DNA of 64,000 bases, taken from positions 1 to 64,000 of the forward strand of contig JBKPAA010000039.1 in the NCBI GenBank assembly GCA_046726215.1, in the 5' to 3' direction. Both the position numbers and the translations under genes were made by a program. This document shows, in pieces, positions 1 to 8,492 of the stretch (positions are counted from its first letter, which is position 1; the number at the start of each line of letters is the position of its first letter). The notes under the pieces were generated by a model. That model saw only the letters and a list, made by a program, of their open reading frames with translations, did no database searches and had not been told where the DNA came from. This DNA comes from DASQUK01 sp046726215 (GTDB lineage: Bacteria > Actinomycetota > Acidimicrobiia > Acidimicrobiales > VFJN01).

Positions 1-2
1 GT

Positions 3-1082
3 CTAGTCGCGGTCGATCGCGGCGGCGTCCTCGGCTTCGGCGTCCGCCTCGAACAGCGCCGGGAGCACCTCGTCGTGCCGCGTGAACAGCCCGCTCGCCG
101 GCGACCCCGCCGCAAAGGCGTCGGCGGCCAGCACCACGGCCGAGGCCGTGTACGTCGACCGCTCACCCACCGGGAACCGGGCCTCGTCGGGGAACACGGT
201 GCCCGTCCAGTAGCGGCCGTCGTCGGTGCGATAGCGCTGGGCCCAGCTCAACAGCTCGACCCCCAGGTCGCGGTTGCCGACCGCCAGGTTGGCCAAGGCG
301 TACTCGCAGGTCTCCGCAACCGTGATCCACGGTCGGTCCGACACGCAGCGCACGCCGCAGCCGTCCATCACGAACGCGGCGTGGCGCTCGGCCAGCCGCT
401 CCCGCCCCTCGTCGCCGGCGATCACCCCGGTGAGCACCGGGTAGTACCAGTCCATCGCCCACCGGTGCTTGGGCGCGAACGCATCGGGCGCGTGGCGGAT
501 GACGTGCGTCAGGCGGGCCGCCGACAGCTCCCAGTCGGGCCGCTCGTGGCCCAGCAGCTCGGCGAGGGCGATGGCACAGCGCAGGCTGTGGCACATCGAA
601 GACGAGCCCGTCAACAGGGCGAACGACCAGGGGGTGCCGTCGGCGTGGCGGGCCCAGAGGATCTCGCCGCGCGGCGTCTGCAGGTCGAGCACGAAGTCGA
701 TGGCCTTCTCGACCGTCGGCCACATCGCGTCGACGAAGGCGCGGTCCCCCGTGCACAGCCAGCGATGCCACACCCCGGTGGCCACGTAGGCGCAGACATT
801 GGCGTCCAGCTTCTCCTGCTCGACCCGGTCGGCGAGGTAGTACTGGTGCCAGGCGCCGTCCGGTCGCTGCAGGTCGGCCAGCCATTGGTACGCCCGCTCG
901 GCCTCGGCGTGGCGGCCCCCCAGCGTGAGCGCCATTGCCGCCTCGACGTGGTTCCAGGGATCCGCATGGCCGCCGGGGAACCATGGGACCATCCCGGAGG
1001 GCAGCTGCCACTCGGCGATGGCGTCCACCGTCTGGCGCAGTTCGCGGGCCGTGACGATGCCGGGGACGTCGGTGAGGTTCAT
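3..1082 (-). CDS. Alpha/alpha-barrel (prenyltransferase/six-hairpin-like) protein
   Basis: 359 aa, ATG start. The sequence has repeated helical hairpins rich in Trp and aromatic residues (WNHVEAAMALTLGG, WLADLQRPDGAWHQYYLAD, YWTGTVFPDEARFP), as in alpha/alpha toroid proteins annotated as prenyltransferase, squalene cyclase-like or six-hairpin glycosidase-like. No signal peptide or catalytic DxDD motif is visible, so the activity cannot be named. Its ATG overlaps the methyltransferase stop (ATGA), and it is the last of three translationally coupled genes after a GT4 glycosyltransferase. That context suggests a role in making or trimming a glycan or glycolipid, which is inference. Family call moderate; function unknown. 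Confidence 0.6.
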   Translation of the reverse strand: MNLTDVPGIVTARELRQTVDAIAEWQLPSGMVPWFPGGHADPWNHVEAAMALTLGGRHAEAERAYQWLADLQRPDGAWHQYYLADRVEQEKLDANVCAYVATGVWHRWLCTGDRAFVDAMWPTVEKAIDFVLDLQTPRGEILWARHADGTPWSFALLTGSSSMCHSLRCAIALAELLGHERPDWELSAARLTHVIRHAPDAFAPKHRWAMDWYYPVLTGVIAGDEGRERLAERHAAFVMDGCGVRCVSDRPWITVAETCEYALANLAVGNRDLGVELLSWAQRYRTDDGRYWTGTVFPDEARFPVGERSTYTASAVVLAADAFAAGSPASGLFTRHDEVLPALFEADAEAEDAAAIDRD

Positions 1083-1837
1083 GCGGCCGCCTCGGTGCAA
1101 CGCGCGACGGCGAGGGGCCTGCGGGCGTAGAGAACGATGCTCTTGCCCATCACCGGCGTGAGCATCCGGTCGGCGAGACGGGTGAACCGATGCCACGGCT
1201 GCCTGCCGCTGATGTCCCACACCAGCACCTGGTGGTAGGCGCGCACCAGCGGGTTGGCGTCGTTGGTGGGCCCGACGGCGCAACGCAGCCACCAGTAGGG
1301 GGCGTGGATGCCGTGGGCATGGTGGGCGCCCCGCAGCTCGAGGCCGGCGGCCCGCAGCTTGGACCGCAACTCGGACGCCGTGTAGATCCGCACGTGGCCG
1401 CCCTCGACGAAGGGGGCGTGGTACCGGTCCGACAGCGCCCAGCAGATCCGCTCGGCCAGCCACGCCGGAACCGTGACGGCCATGGTGCCACCCGGGCGAA
1501 GCACCCGCACCAGCTCGCGGATGGCGGCCTCGTCGTCGGGGATGTGCTCCAGGACCTCGGCGGCGATGATCCGGTCGAAAGTCCCGTCGGGAAACGGCAG
1601 CCGTGCGGCATCGCCGCAGGCGGTGCTGGCGCTGCCCGGCACCTGGATGTCGCCCGCCTCGTCCATCGTCGCCGCCATGGCGGCCACGTCCTTGAGCTCG
1701 ACCTCGTCGTAGTCGAAGGCGACCACGCGGGCGCCTCGGCGCAGGGCCTCGAAGGCATGGCGGCCAGCGCCGCAGCCCAGGTCGAGTAGGCGGCCTCCTG
1801 GCGCGAGCCCGAGACGCTCGTAGTCGACCGTGAGCAT
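1079..1837 (-). CDS. Class I SAM-dependent methyltransferase
   Basis: 252 aa. Motif I LDLGCGAGRHAFEA lies near residues 18-31, an acidic residue ends beta-2 (VVAFDYDE), and the motif II/III region reads DRIIAAEVLEHIPDDEAAIRELVRVLRPGG, typical of UbiE/type-11 methyltransferases. The ATG shares one base with the TGA of the upstream GT4 gene (TGATG) and its own stop overlaps the next ATG, so all three are probably translated together. The substrate is not visible; a sugar or lipid-linked intermediate made with the neighbouring glycosyltransferase is plausible. The longer 351-aa reading upstream of this ATG runs antisense-like through the GT4 gene and was rejected. Confidence 0.85.
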   Translation of the reverse strand: MLTVDYERLGLAPGGRLLDLGCGAGRHAFEALRRGARVVAFDYDEVELKDVAAMAATMDEAGDIQVPGSASTACGDAARLPFPDGTFDRIIAAEVLEHIPDDEAAIRELVRVLRPGGTMAVTVPAWLAERICWALSDRYHAPFVEGGHVRIYTASELRSKLRAAGLELRGAHHAHGIHAPYWWLRCAVGPTNDANPLVRAYHQVLVWDISGRQPWHRFTRLADRMLTPVMGKSIVLYARRPLAVARCTEAAA

Positions 1838-3135
1838 CAGGCGGTCCGCCGATCGGCCGCGGCCGGCGAGGTGGCACCTGCCCGCTCGTCGAGGAGGATC
1901 CGGTATTGCTCGACGGTTCGCTCCGCCGTATGGCGCCACGACCATTGGTCGACGACCCGCTGGCGCCCCGCGGCGCCCACGGTTCCCCGCAGGCCCGGCT
2001 GGTCCAGCGCCCACCGCAGCCTGGCGGCCAGCGCCTCGCTGTCGCCCGGGGGGACCACCAGTGCCGTCTCGCCGTCGCGGCCGACCACCTCGGGCAGGGC
2101 GCCCCCGGAGGTGGCCACCAGCGGGGTGCCGCACGACATCGCCTCGATGGCAGGCAACGAGAAACCCTCGTACAGCGACGGCACCACCGCCAGCTGCGCC
2201 TCGCTGTACAACTCGATGATGCGGTCGTCAGGCACGCCGGTCACGAACTCGACGTGGTCGTCCAGGCCGAGTCTGCGGATCACCTCGTCCGACCGACCAC
2301 CCGGCTTGCGCCGGCCGATGACCACCAGGTGGGCGTCGTCGCGTTCCGTCCGGACCTTGGCCAGCGCCTCGAGCAGGTAGCTCAGGCCCTTCATCGTGAC
2401 GTCGGCGCTGGCGGTGGTGATGAGCCGCCCGGGCACCGGTTCGACGCCGGCCACGGGTCGGAACAGGTCGACGTCCACGCCGACCGGCACGATGGCCATG
2501 CGGGCCGGATCCACCCCGTGGTCGGCGACGATGTCGCCGAACGAGTTCTCCGACACCGTGATGATCCGCGGCAGCCGCTTGGCCACCCGGGTCTGCATGG
2601 CGGTGAACGAGTACCAACGGCGCAGGGTCAGCCGCTTGTACCAACCCAGTGCGTGCTCCATCTCGAGCCGGCGGTCGACGGTGATCGGGTGGTGGATGGT
2701 GCCGAGCAGCGGGAACCCGTCGCGCTGCACCGCCAGCAGGCCGTAGCCGAGGCACTGGTTGTCGTGCACCAGATCGAACTCGCGGCGGCGGCCGTGGAGG
2801 TGCTGCCAGGCCCGGAGGCTGAAGGCCAACGGCTCGGGGAACTGGCCGGCCGAGAACGCCGCCACCTCGACGAAGTCGGTCCAACGCTTGAGCTCCCAGA
2901 GCCCCGGCATCCGCATGGGGAAGTAGTCGTTGTAGATGTCGAGGCTGGGCAGTTCGACCAGACGGACCCGCGGATCGACCACGGGGAAGGGCTGACCGGC
3001 CAGAACCTCGACGTGGTGCCCCAGGTCGGCCAGGGCCTTCGACAGGTGCCGCACGTAGACGCCCTGGCCGCCCACGTGGGGCTTGCCCCGATAGGCGAGC
3101 AGCGCGATTCGTAACCGACGTTCCTCGGCATGCAT
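1837..3135 (-). CDS. Glycosyltransferase family 4
   Basis: 432 aa. The N-terminal GT-B Rossmann half has the GGQGVYVRHLSKALADLGHHVEVLAG pattern, split here as GGQGVYVRHLSKAL then ADLGHHVEVL. The C-terminal half carries VPSLYEGFSLPAIEAMSCG with the retaining GT4 EX7E pair near residues 322-330. It transfers an activated sugar to an unknown acceptor in the cytoplasm. I chose the ATG because GGAAAGG lies 8 nt upstream; a TTG seven codons earlier is possible. First gene of a three-gene overlapping operon with a methyltransferase and an alpha/alpha-barrel protein. Confidence 0.88.
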   Translation of the reverse strand: MHAEERRLRIALLAYRGKPHVGGQGVYVRHLSKALADLGHHVEVLAGQPFPVVDPRVRLVELPSLDIYNDYFPMRMPGLWELKRWTDFVEVAAFSAGQFPEPLAFSLRAWQHLHGRRREFDLVHDNQCLGYGLLAVQRDGFPLLGTIHHPITVDRRLEMEHALGWYKRLTLRRWYSFTAMQTRVAKRLPRIITVSENSFGDIVADHGVDPARMAIVPVGVDVDLFRPVAGVEPVPGRLITTASADVTMKGLSYLLEALAKVRTERDDAHLVVIGRRKPGGRSDEVIRRLGLDDHVEFVTGVPDDRIIELYSEAQLAVVPSLYEGFSLPAIEAMSCGTPLVATSGGALPEVVGRDGETALVVPPGDSEALAARLRWALDQPGLRGTVGAAGRQRVVDQWSWRHTAERTVEQYRILLDERAGATSPAAADRRTA

Positions 3136-3187
3136 TCCTGCAACCTTTCCGTCCAACTGACCGTGCGGTCAAGACCGCCGACCATCG

Positions 3188-3212
3188 CCGCGGTCGTCCA
3201 CCACGACCGCGG
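3188..3212. terminator. Perfect 10-bp stem hairpin
   Basis: CCGCGGTCGT and ACGACCGCGG pair perfectly around a 5-nt loop. It lies 112 nt past the stop of the leftward Hsp70-like gene and just upstream of the leftward GT4 gene, so it could end the former transcript. There is no U-tract, so either a non-canonical terminator or a protein-binding palindrome is possible. Confidence 0.4.
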
Positions 3213-3323
3213 ACCGCCCACCTGGAGGAGGCGTCGTGGTTACCGGCGGGTAAGGCTACCGCCGTCAGTCAATCGATCCCTACCTCCGGGGGGTACAGGC
3301 GACGTCCGGCCCGGCCGCGTCAC

Positions 3324-5432
3324 TCACGCACACCCGCCCGTGGTGGTCGTGGTCGTCGGCGGCCCGGGCTTTCCGGGTGACCGGTTGGCCCCCGGGCACG
3401 TGGTTGTGGTGGGCGCCGAGGTCGTCGTCGGGGGCGCAGGCGTCGTTGTCGTCGGGGGCGCGGTGGTGGTCGTCGTCGGGCGCGTTGTCGGTGGCACCGT
3501 CGTCGGGGGCGGCGTTGTCGGCGGCTCCCACGCGGGCTCCGGCTCGGGCGTGGTGGTGGTCGTTGTGGTCGACGGGGCCGTGGTCGCCGTCGAGGGCGCG
3601 CTCGTGGACGGGCTGGTCGTGGTGGTGACCGCCGACCGGGCGGGGTCGACGAGCGTGAGGCTCGGCTCGTCGGCATCCCCCATTCCAGTCGCCAACGCCG
3701 CGCCGGCGATGCCGAGGACCGCCAGCGCGGCGCCGAGGATGACCATCACCAGGCGGGAATTGGTTCGTTCCGTGTCGGCATGGCCGGGCGGTGCGCCGGT
3801 CGATCCGTCGTCGTCAGCGCCCTCGGACCGTGGAGGCCGCTGTCGCCGGGACGGTGGTCCCCACAGGTCGGTCTCGCCGGTTGTCGGTCCCGCCATGCGC
3901 CGGCCGCCCGCCGGGGACGCGACGGTCTTCGATACTTCGCCCCGCGGTTCACCCGATCCGGTCCGCTCGCCGCCATTCCACTTGGTGGCGTCCCAGAAGT
4001 CGGCGTCTTCGTCGGCGCCCGACTCGTCGCCGTACCAGGCGTCGACGTCCGCACCGGCATCCCGCTCGTCGCCGCTCGACTCGTCGCCGTACCACTCGTC
4101 GGCGCCCGCACCGCCGTACCACTCGTCGGCGCCCGCACCGCCGTACCACTCGTCGGCGCCCGACTCGTCGCCGTTCGCCGAATCGCCGGACATCGGCTGG
4201 GCCTGGGGAAGGCCGTCCCGAGCCATCGCCGGCACCGGGCCGGGGCCCGTTCCCGGGAGGTCGGGCCGGTTGGCCGTCGGGTCGGCGAACCAGGCCGCCA
4301 GGGCCGCGACGTCGTCGGCGACGTCGTCCGCGATGCCGGCCTCGGCACCCGGGCCGGGCGGTGGTGGCGACGTCGGGCCGTCGGCGCCGAACAGCGCCGC
4401 ACCGAGCGCCACGGTGAGCTCCGGGAAGGCATCGGCAACGATCGGCAGGCCCAGCCGACCCGAGACCAGCTCGCCGAACAGTGGGATGCGCGACGACCCG
4501 CCCACCAACAGCGCAACGTGGACGTCGGCGGGAGCAAGCCCGGACGCCGCAATCGTCCGGGACACAACGTCGACAGCGGCGAGCAAGGCCGGCCCGATGT
4601 CGTTCTCCAGGTCGGTGCGACGGATCGGTATCCAGGTCGACATGTCGGGGAGCGTCACCTCGACTGTCGCGTCGGGGCTGGACGAGAGCCACTCCTTGGC
4701 CGCTCGGCAGGCGACCCGCAGGCGCCGGAGTGCGGCCATGCCCTCGACATCCTCACGCGGCACCGCCTGCAACACGCCGCCGAGCTCGGCATCGACCCTA
4801 GTGAAGACGGCGTCGTCGATCTCCACGCCGCCGAAGTCGGCCAACCCGCCGGGGGGACCGACGACGTCGAAGCCACTGTCGGTTCGGCGCACGATCGTGG
4901 CTTCGAGCGTGCCGCCGCCGAAGTCGAGGACGGCCACCGTCGTCCCCAAGGCGATGTCGATGTCGTGGGCGAGCTTGGCCACCGCAGCCACCGGGTGGGG
5001 GATCAACCGCGCGCCACCCACTGCGGCGCGGCCGACCCGCTCGAGCAGGGCCTGGGACCCGCCGGGAGGAAACAGCGGATAGGTGAGCACCACGTCGCGC
5101 GGCCGGTCGCCGTGCAGTCGGCGCACGCGGTCGATGACCGTTTCGAGCAGGGCCTGGGTCAGGTGCGCGGGATCGTGTGGCCGACCATCGAGCACGATGG
5201 CCGGCCGATCGTCGAGGTGTGCGGTGATGTGGCGCGCCACGAGGGTGGTCTCGTAGCGGGTGCGCTGGGCGGCGGCTTCACCGACGAGCAGCGAGCCGTC
5301 GGAGCCCTCCAGGACCACCGACGGCATGGTCGCGGCGAGATCACCCAGCGCGCAGACCTCGAGGCGGGTTCCGCGCCGCAGCGCCGCTGCGCTCGTGGTC
5401 GTACCGAGATCGACCCCCAAGCTGTATGTCAT
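3324..5432 (-). CDS. Membrane-anchored Hsp70-like ATPase with Thr/Pro-rich tail
   Basis: 702 aa. Residues 1 to about 350 form an Hsp70/actin-type nucleotide-binding domain: phosphate-1 loop GVDLGTTTSAAA at the N-terminus, phosphate-2 VLDFGGGTLEATIV near 170, adenosine motif LLVGGSSRIP near 310. The substrate-binding domain is absent. Instead there is an acidic linker with near-identical GADEWYGGA repeats (about 423-448), one transmembrane helix (about 556-582, MVILGAALAVLGIAGAALA) and a Thr/Pro-rich tail of about 120 residues with runs of Thr. The ATPase half is probably cytoplasmic and the tail outside. It is not canonical DnaK, and no GrpE or DnaJ is nearby. Role unknown; envelope sensing or scaffolding is a guess. 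Confidence 0.8.
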   Translation of the reverse strand: MTYSLGVDLGTTTSAAALRRGTRLEVCALGDLAATMPSVVLEGSDGSLLVGEAAAQRTRYETTLVARHITAHLDDRPAIVLDGRPHDPAHLTQALLETVIDRVRRLHGDRPRDVVLTYPLFPPGGSQALLERVGRAAVGGARLIPHPVAAVAKLAHDIDIALGTTVAVLDFGGGTLEATIVRRTDSGFDVVGPPGGLADFGGVEIDDAVFTRVDAELGGVLQAVPREDVEGMAALRRLRVACRAAKEWLSSSPDATVEVTLPDMSTWIPIRRTDLENDIGPALLAAVDVVSRTIAASGLAPADVHVALLVGGSSRIPLFGELVSGRLGLPIVADAFPELTVALGAALFGADGPTSPPPPGPGAEAGIADDVADDVAALAAWFADPTANRPDLPGTGPGPVPAMARDGLPQAQPMSGDSANGDESGADEWYGGAGADEWYGGAGADEWYGDESSGDERDAGADVDAWYGDESGADEDADFWDATKWNGGERTGSGEPRGEVSKTVASPAGGRRMAGPTTGETDLWGPPSRRQRPPRSEGADDDGSTGAPPGHADTERTNSRLVMVILGAALAVLGIAGAALATGMGDADEPSLTLVDPARSAVTTTTSPSTSAPSTATTAPSTTTTTTTPEPEPAWEPPTTPPPTTVPPTTRPTTTTTAPPTTTTPAPPTTTSAPTTTTCPGANRSPGKPGPPTTTTTTGGCA
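4087..4163. repeat. 27-bp tandem repeat inside the Hsp70-like gene
   Basis: Two perfect 27-bp units (4087-4113, 4114-4140) and a partial third encode the acidic GADEWYGGA motif in the linker between ATPase and membrane segments. The frame-preserving length suggests expansion by slippage or recombination. Confidence 0.85.
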
Positions 5433-5531
5433 GGCTGTCTCCCCAGCTGCCCGACACCAAACCGTAACAAGTGGGGCGCGGCCGCGAGAGCCAATCGCCG
5501 GGTGCGACCAAGGATCTGCTAGGGCAAGGAC

Positions 5532-5969
5532 GTGCGAGCGGTGGTGCAGCGGGTGACGAGCGCCGAAGTCACGGTCGGAGGGTCACCGGTCGGCGCCATC
5601 GGGCCCGGCCTGTGCGTGCTGCTCGGGGTCACCCACGACGACAACGACGCCCGCGCGAGCCGGATGGCCGACAAGCTCTGGCACCTGCGCATCCTCGATG
5701 ACGATGCCGGGGTGATGAACCGGTCGGCCAGCGAGACGGGCCAGGAGATCCTCGTGGTGAGCCAATTCACGCTCTATGGGGACACGTCCCGCGGACGCCG
5801 GCCGTCTTGGATCGCCGCAGCCCGGCCCGAGCAGGCCGAACCGCTTGTCGAGGCGGTGGTCGGTGAGCTGCGCGCCCTGGGCGCGACCGTGGCGACGGGT
5901 ACCTTCGGCGCCGACATGCAACTGGCGCTGGTCAACGACGGGCCGGTGACCCTGATCATTGACGTCTGA
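5532..5969 (+). CDS. dtd: D-aminoacyl-tRNA deacylase
   Basis: 145 aa, the usual family length. It hydrolyses D-amino acids, and glycine mischarged on tRNA-Ala, from tRNA, a chirality proofreading step in the cytosol. It starts MRAVVQRVTSAEV as DTDs do. The catalytic SQFTLY motif is at about 77-82 and the NDGPVT motif with the Gly-cisPro element at about 134-139. GTG start, preceded by AAGGA. It stands alone, divergent from the Hsp70-like gene and converging on lnt. Confidence 0.95.
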   Translation: MRAVVQRVTSAEVTVGGSPVGAIGPGLCVLLGVTHDDNDARASRMADKLWHLRILDDDAGVMNRSASETGQEILVVSQFTLYGDTSRGRRPSWIAAARPEQAEPLVEAVVGELRALGATVATGTFGADMQLALVNDGPVTLIIDV

Positions 5970-5995
5970 CAGTATCGGTCGTCAGACCGACGCCA

Positions 5996-7630
5996 TCACG
6001 GGGCGGGTTGAGGTCGGGCTGGCGTGACCGCGGGCAGGGAATCGGCGTCGGCGGGCGCGGTCGTGACGATGGCGTCGTCGACGTCGAAGAGGCCGACGGT
6101 GCCGGACTCCCGCCCCCGTTGGCGACGCTGCCGCCAGGCCGCACCCCAACCCAGAACCAGGCTGGTCACGGCGACGATCCACGCCGGCAGCAGTCCCACG
6201 CGGGTGTAGAGCGTGGCCCCTTCGCGGGTACCGACCGCCTGCTGGAGGACGGTCGGGTCGGACACGGAGCTGCGCTGGTGGACGGTGCCGTCGGGGCCCA
6301 CGATCGCGGAGAAGCCGGTCGGGGCCACCTGCAGCACCCAGCGGTCGTTCTCGATCGCCCGCATGCGCGAGGTGGCGACCTGCTGTGTCTGCACCAGGGT
6401 CCCGGTGAACGACGAGCCATTCGTGGGATTTATGACGACCTCGGCCCCGTGGTCGACGCCCTCGCGCACGCGGTCACCGAAGAAGATCTCCCACGAGATG
6501 GTGACCGACAATCGGCCGGCCGGGGTGTCGAGCTCGGCAGCGTTGTCGCCGACGACGGCGTCGCGGTGCGTCAGATCTTTGCCGCCGAACCGCTCCACCA
6601 GCGATCTCAGCGGGACGTACTCGCCGAACGGAACGCGGTGGACCTTGTCGTACCGATCGACGATCTCGCCGGCGGCGTCGTACGCCACCGCGGCATTGCG
6701 GAAGTGGTCGGGCCCGGCGTCCTCCACGACGCCGATCACCAGCGTGGCGTCGAGCCGCCGCGCCAGCTCGCTCAGCTCCCGACCCTCACGGGTGCCGGCC
6801 ACCGGGCCGTCGACGTCGACCACGTCCTCGGGCCACACGACCAGGTCGACCGGCGTGTCGACGTCATCGCTGGCCCTGAGGTGCCGCTCGAACACCAGCC
6901 GTTCGTCGGTGTCGGAGGCCCGGGTGCCCTGGGGCCCGCCGCCCTGCACCAGTGCCACGCGCATGGTCCCGACCTGCGCGCCCCGCGGGCCGGCGACGCC
7001 GGCGAGGACGATGCCGAGCGCCACCGTCGCACCCACGCCGGCCGTCACCCAGCGACGGTCGAGGGCCGCCGCCAGCGCCACGCCCACGATCACGGTCACC
7101 TCGACCAACAGCAGCGCCCCACCTATCCGCAGTACGGGCGCCAGCGGACCCGCCACCTGGCCGACGGCCAGGCTGGACAGGGGCACCCCACCGAACGGCC
7201 ACGACCATCGCAGCAACTCGGTCAGAGCGATGGCCCCCGGCAGCGCCAGCCAGCGTCCCGGAGCGTCCGCCGGCACGACGGCTGCCGCCAACCCCAGCAA
7301 GGCGGCATAGAAGCACGCGGCGACGGCGTAGCCGGGTGCCGTCATCTCGATCATCCAGGCGAGCGACGGAATGTAGAGCCCGAGCCCGACCAGCAGCCCC
7401 CGCCAGAACCGTGTGCGCCGATCGGCGTCGGCGATCAGCCGGTCGAAGGCGACCAGTCCGACGAAGGCGAGCGGCCACCAGCCCCAGGGTGGCAGGGCGA
7501 AGGCGGTGATCACACCCGTTGCGACGGCGGCGGTGCCGCGGGCCCGCCAGACCGACGCCATCGAGGGGCCGCGGGTGGGGGTCGGGCCGGAGCGCTCGCG
7601 GCGGAGGACGGCCGGGACGAAGCGGGGCAT
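5996..7630 (-). CDS. lnt: Apolipoprotein N-acyltransferase homologue, Ser in place of catalytic Cys
   Basis: 544 aa from the ATG at 7630; an ATG at 7561 (521 aa) is also possible and neither has a good ribosome site. The N-terminal half has several hydrophobic helices (ALPPWGWWPLAFVGLVAF onward); the C-terminal half is a CN-hydrolase domain. Lnt adds the third acyl chain to lipoproteins in the membrane. The catalytic Glu (VVWPED, about 267) and Lys (YDKVHRVPFGEYVPL, about 328) are present. The nucleophile region that reads ICYEI in E. coli reads ISWEI here, with codon TCG for Ser379. Fold and topology fit Lnt; catalysis by the standard mechanism is doubtful. Confidence 0.85.
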   Translation of the reverse strand: MPRFVPAVLRRERSGPTPTRGPSMASVWRARGTAAVATGVITAFALPPWGWWPLAFVGLVAFDRLIADADRRTRFWRGLLVGLGLYIPSLAWMIEMTAPGYAVAACFYAALLGLAAAVVPADAPGRWLALPGAIALTELLRWSWPFGGVPLSSLAVGQVAGPLAPVLRIGGALLLVEVTVIVGVALAAALDRRWVTAGVGATVALGIVLAGVAGPRGAQVGTMRVALVQGGGPQGTRASDTDERLVFERHLRASDDVDTPVDLVVWPEDVVDVDGPVAGTREGRELSELARRLDATLVIGVVEDAGPDHFRNAAVAYDAAGEIVDRYDKVHRVPFGEYVPLRSLVERFGGKDLTHRDAVVGDNAAELDTPAGRLSVTISWEIFFGDRVREGVDHGAEVVINPTNGSSFTGTLVQTQQVATSRMRAIENDRWVLQVAPTGFSAIVGPDGTVHQRSSVSDPTVLQQAVGTREGATLYTRVGLLPAWIVAVTSLVLGWGAAWRQRRQRGRESGTVGLFDVDDAIVTTAPADADSLPAVTPARPQPAP

Positions 7631-7685
7631 GGCACGGCGATGATCGCGCGCCCCGGATACATTCCGGGAACTGGAGGCGTCCCCC

Positions 7686-8483
7686 GTGTCGATCGAGACC
7701 GAGCCCCGCACCACCCGTCCATCAGGTTCGCGGTTGGCCCGCGCCGCCGCGGTCGGCCTGGTGGCGGGATTCCTCTCGGGATTGTTCGGCGTCGGGGGCG
7801 GCATCCTCATCGTGCCGGCGCTGGTCCTGGTCATGTCGATGGACCAGCGGCTGGCCCACGGCACGTCGTTGGCGGCGGTGCTGCCGATCGCGGTGTCGTC
7901 GACGCTCGGCTACGCCCTCGAAGACAAGGTCGACTGGCCGGTGGCGGCGCTGCTGGCGGTCGCGGCCGTGGGAGGCGCAGTGGTGGGTACCCATGCGCTG
8001 GACCGGTTGCCCCAGCGGGCGCTGGCGTTGGCGTTCGCCGGCCTGCTGGTCGCGACGGCGGTGCGCCTGCTGATCGACCACTCCGACGCCGGGGGCCGAG
8101 GCGGCCTCGACGCCCCCAGCGTCATCGGGTTGCTGGTCCTGGGCCTGTCGAGCGGCGTCCTTGCCGGTCTGCTCGGCGTGGGCGGTGGGGTCATCATGGT
8201 GCCGGCCATGGTCGTGCTGTGGGGAATCCCGCCGGCCGTCGCCAAGGGCACCTCGCTCGCCGTCATCGTTCCGACGTCGATCATGGGCACGTGGCGCAAC
8301 CGCCACCACGGCAACGCCGACATCCCCGTCGCGGTGGCCGTGGGCCTCGCCGGTGTGGCGTCGGCGTTCTTGGCGTCGAAGATCTCGGTGGGCATGTCGG
8401 AGACGACGTCGAACGTCCTGTTCGCGCTGCTGCTCGTCTCGGTGGCGGCGCGGATGCTGTGGCCGCTCGTCCGATCGAGATAG
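7686..8483 (+). CDS. TauE/SafE family membrane permease
   Basis: 265 aa with about eight hydrophobic helices arranged as two similar halves, each opening with the family signature (GFLSGLFGVGGGILIVPAL near residue 30, GVLAGLLGVGGGVIMVPAM near 160). The family exports or imports sulfite, sulfonates or other small anions; the substrate is not predictable here. GTG start with GGAGG 8 nt upstream. Divergent from lnt and converging on the sortase gene, so probably monocistronic. Confidence 0.88.
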   Translation: MSIETEPRTTRPSGSRLARAAAVGLVAGFLSGLFGVGGGILIVPALVLVMSMDQRLAHGTSLAAVLPIAVSSTLGYALEDKVDWPVAALLAVAAVGGAVVGTHALDRLPQRALALAFAGLLVATAVRLLIDHSDAGGRGGLDAPSVIGLLVLGLSSGVLAGLLGVGGGVIMVPAMVVLWGIPPAVAKGTSLAVIVPTSIMGTWRNRHHGNADIPVAVAVGLAGVASAFLASKISVGMSETTSNVLFALLLVSVAARMLWPLVRSR

Positions 8484-8492
8484 ACGGGCCGG

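Noticed and set aside
3130..5082. Long rightward frame of 650 aa
   Set aside because: It is antisense to the Hsp70-like gene, whose domains are clear; low-complexity shadow of a high-GC gene.
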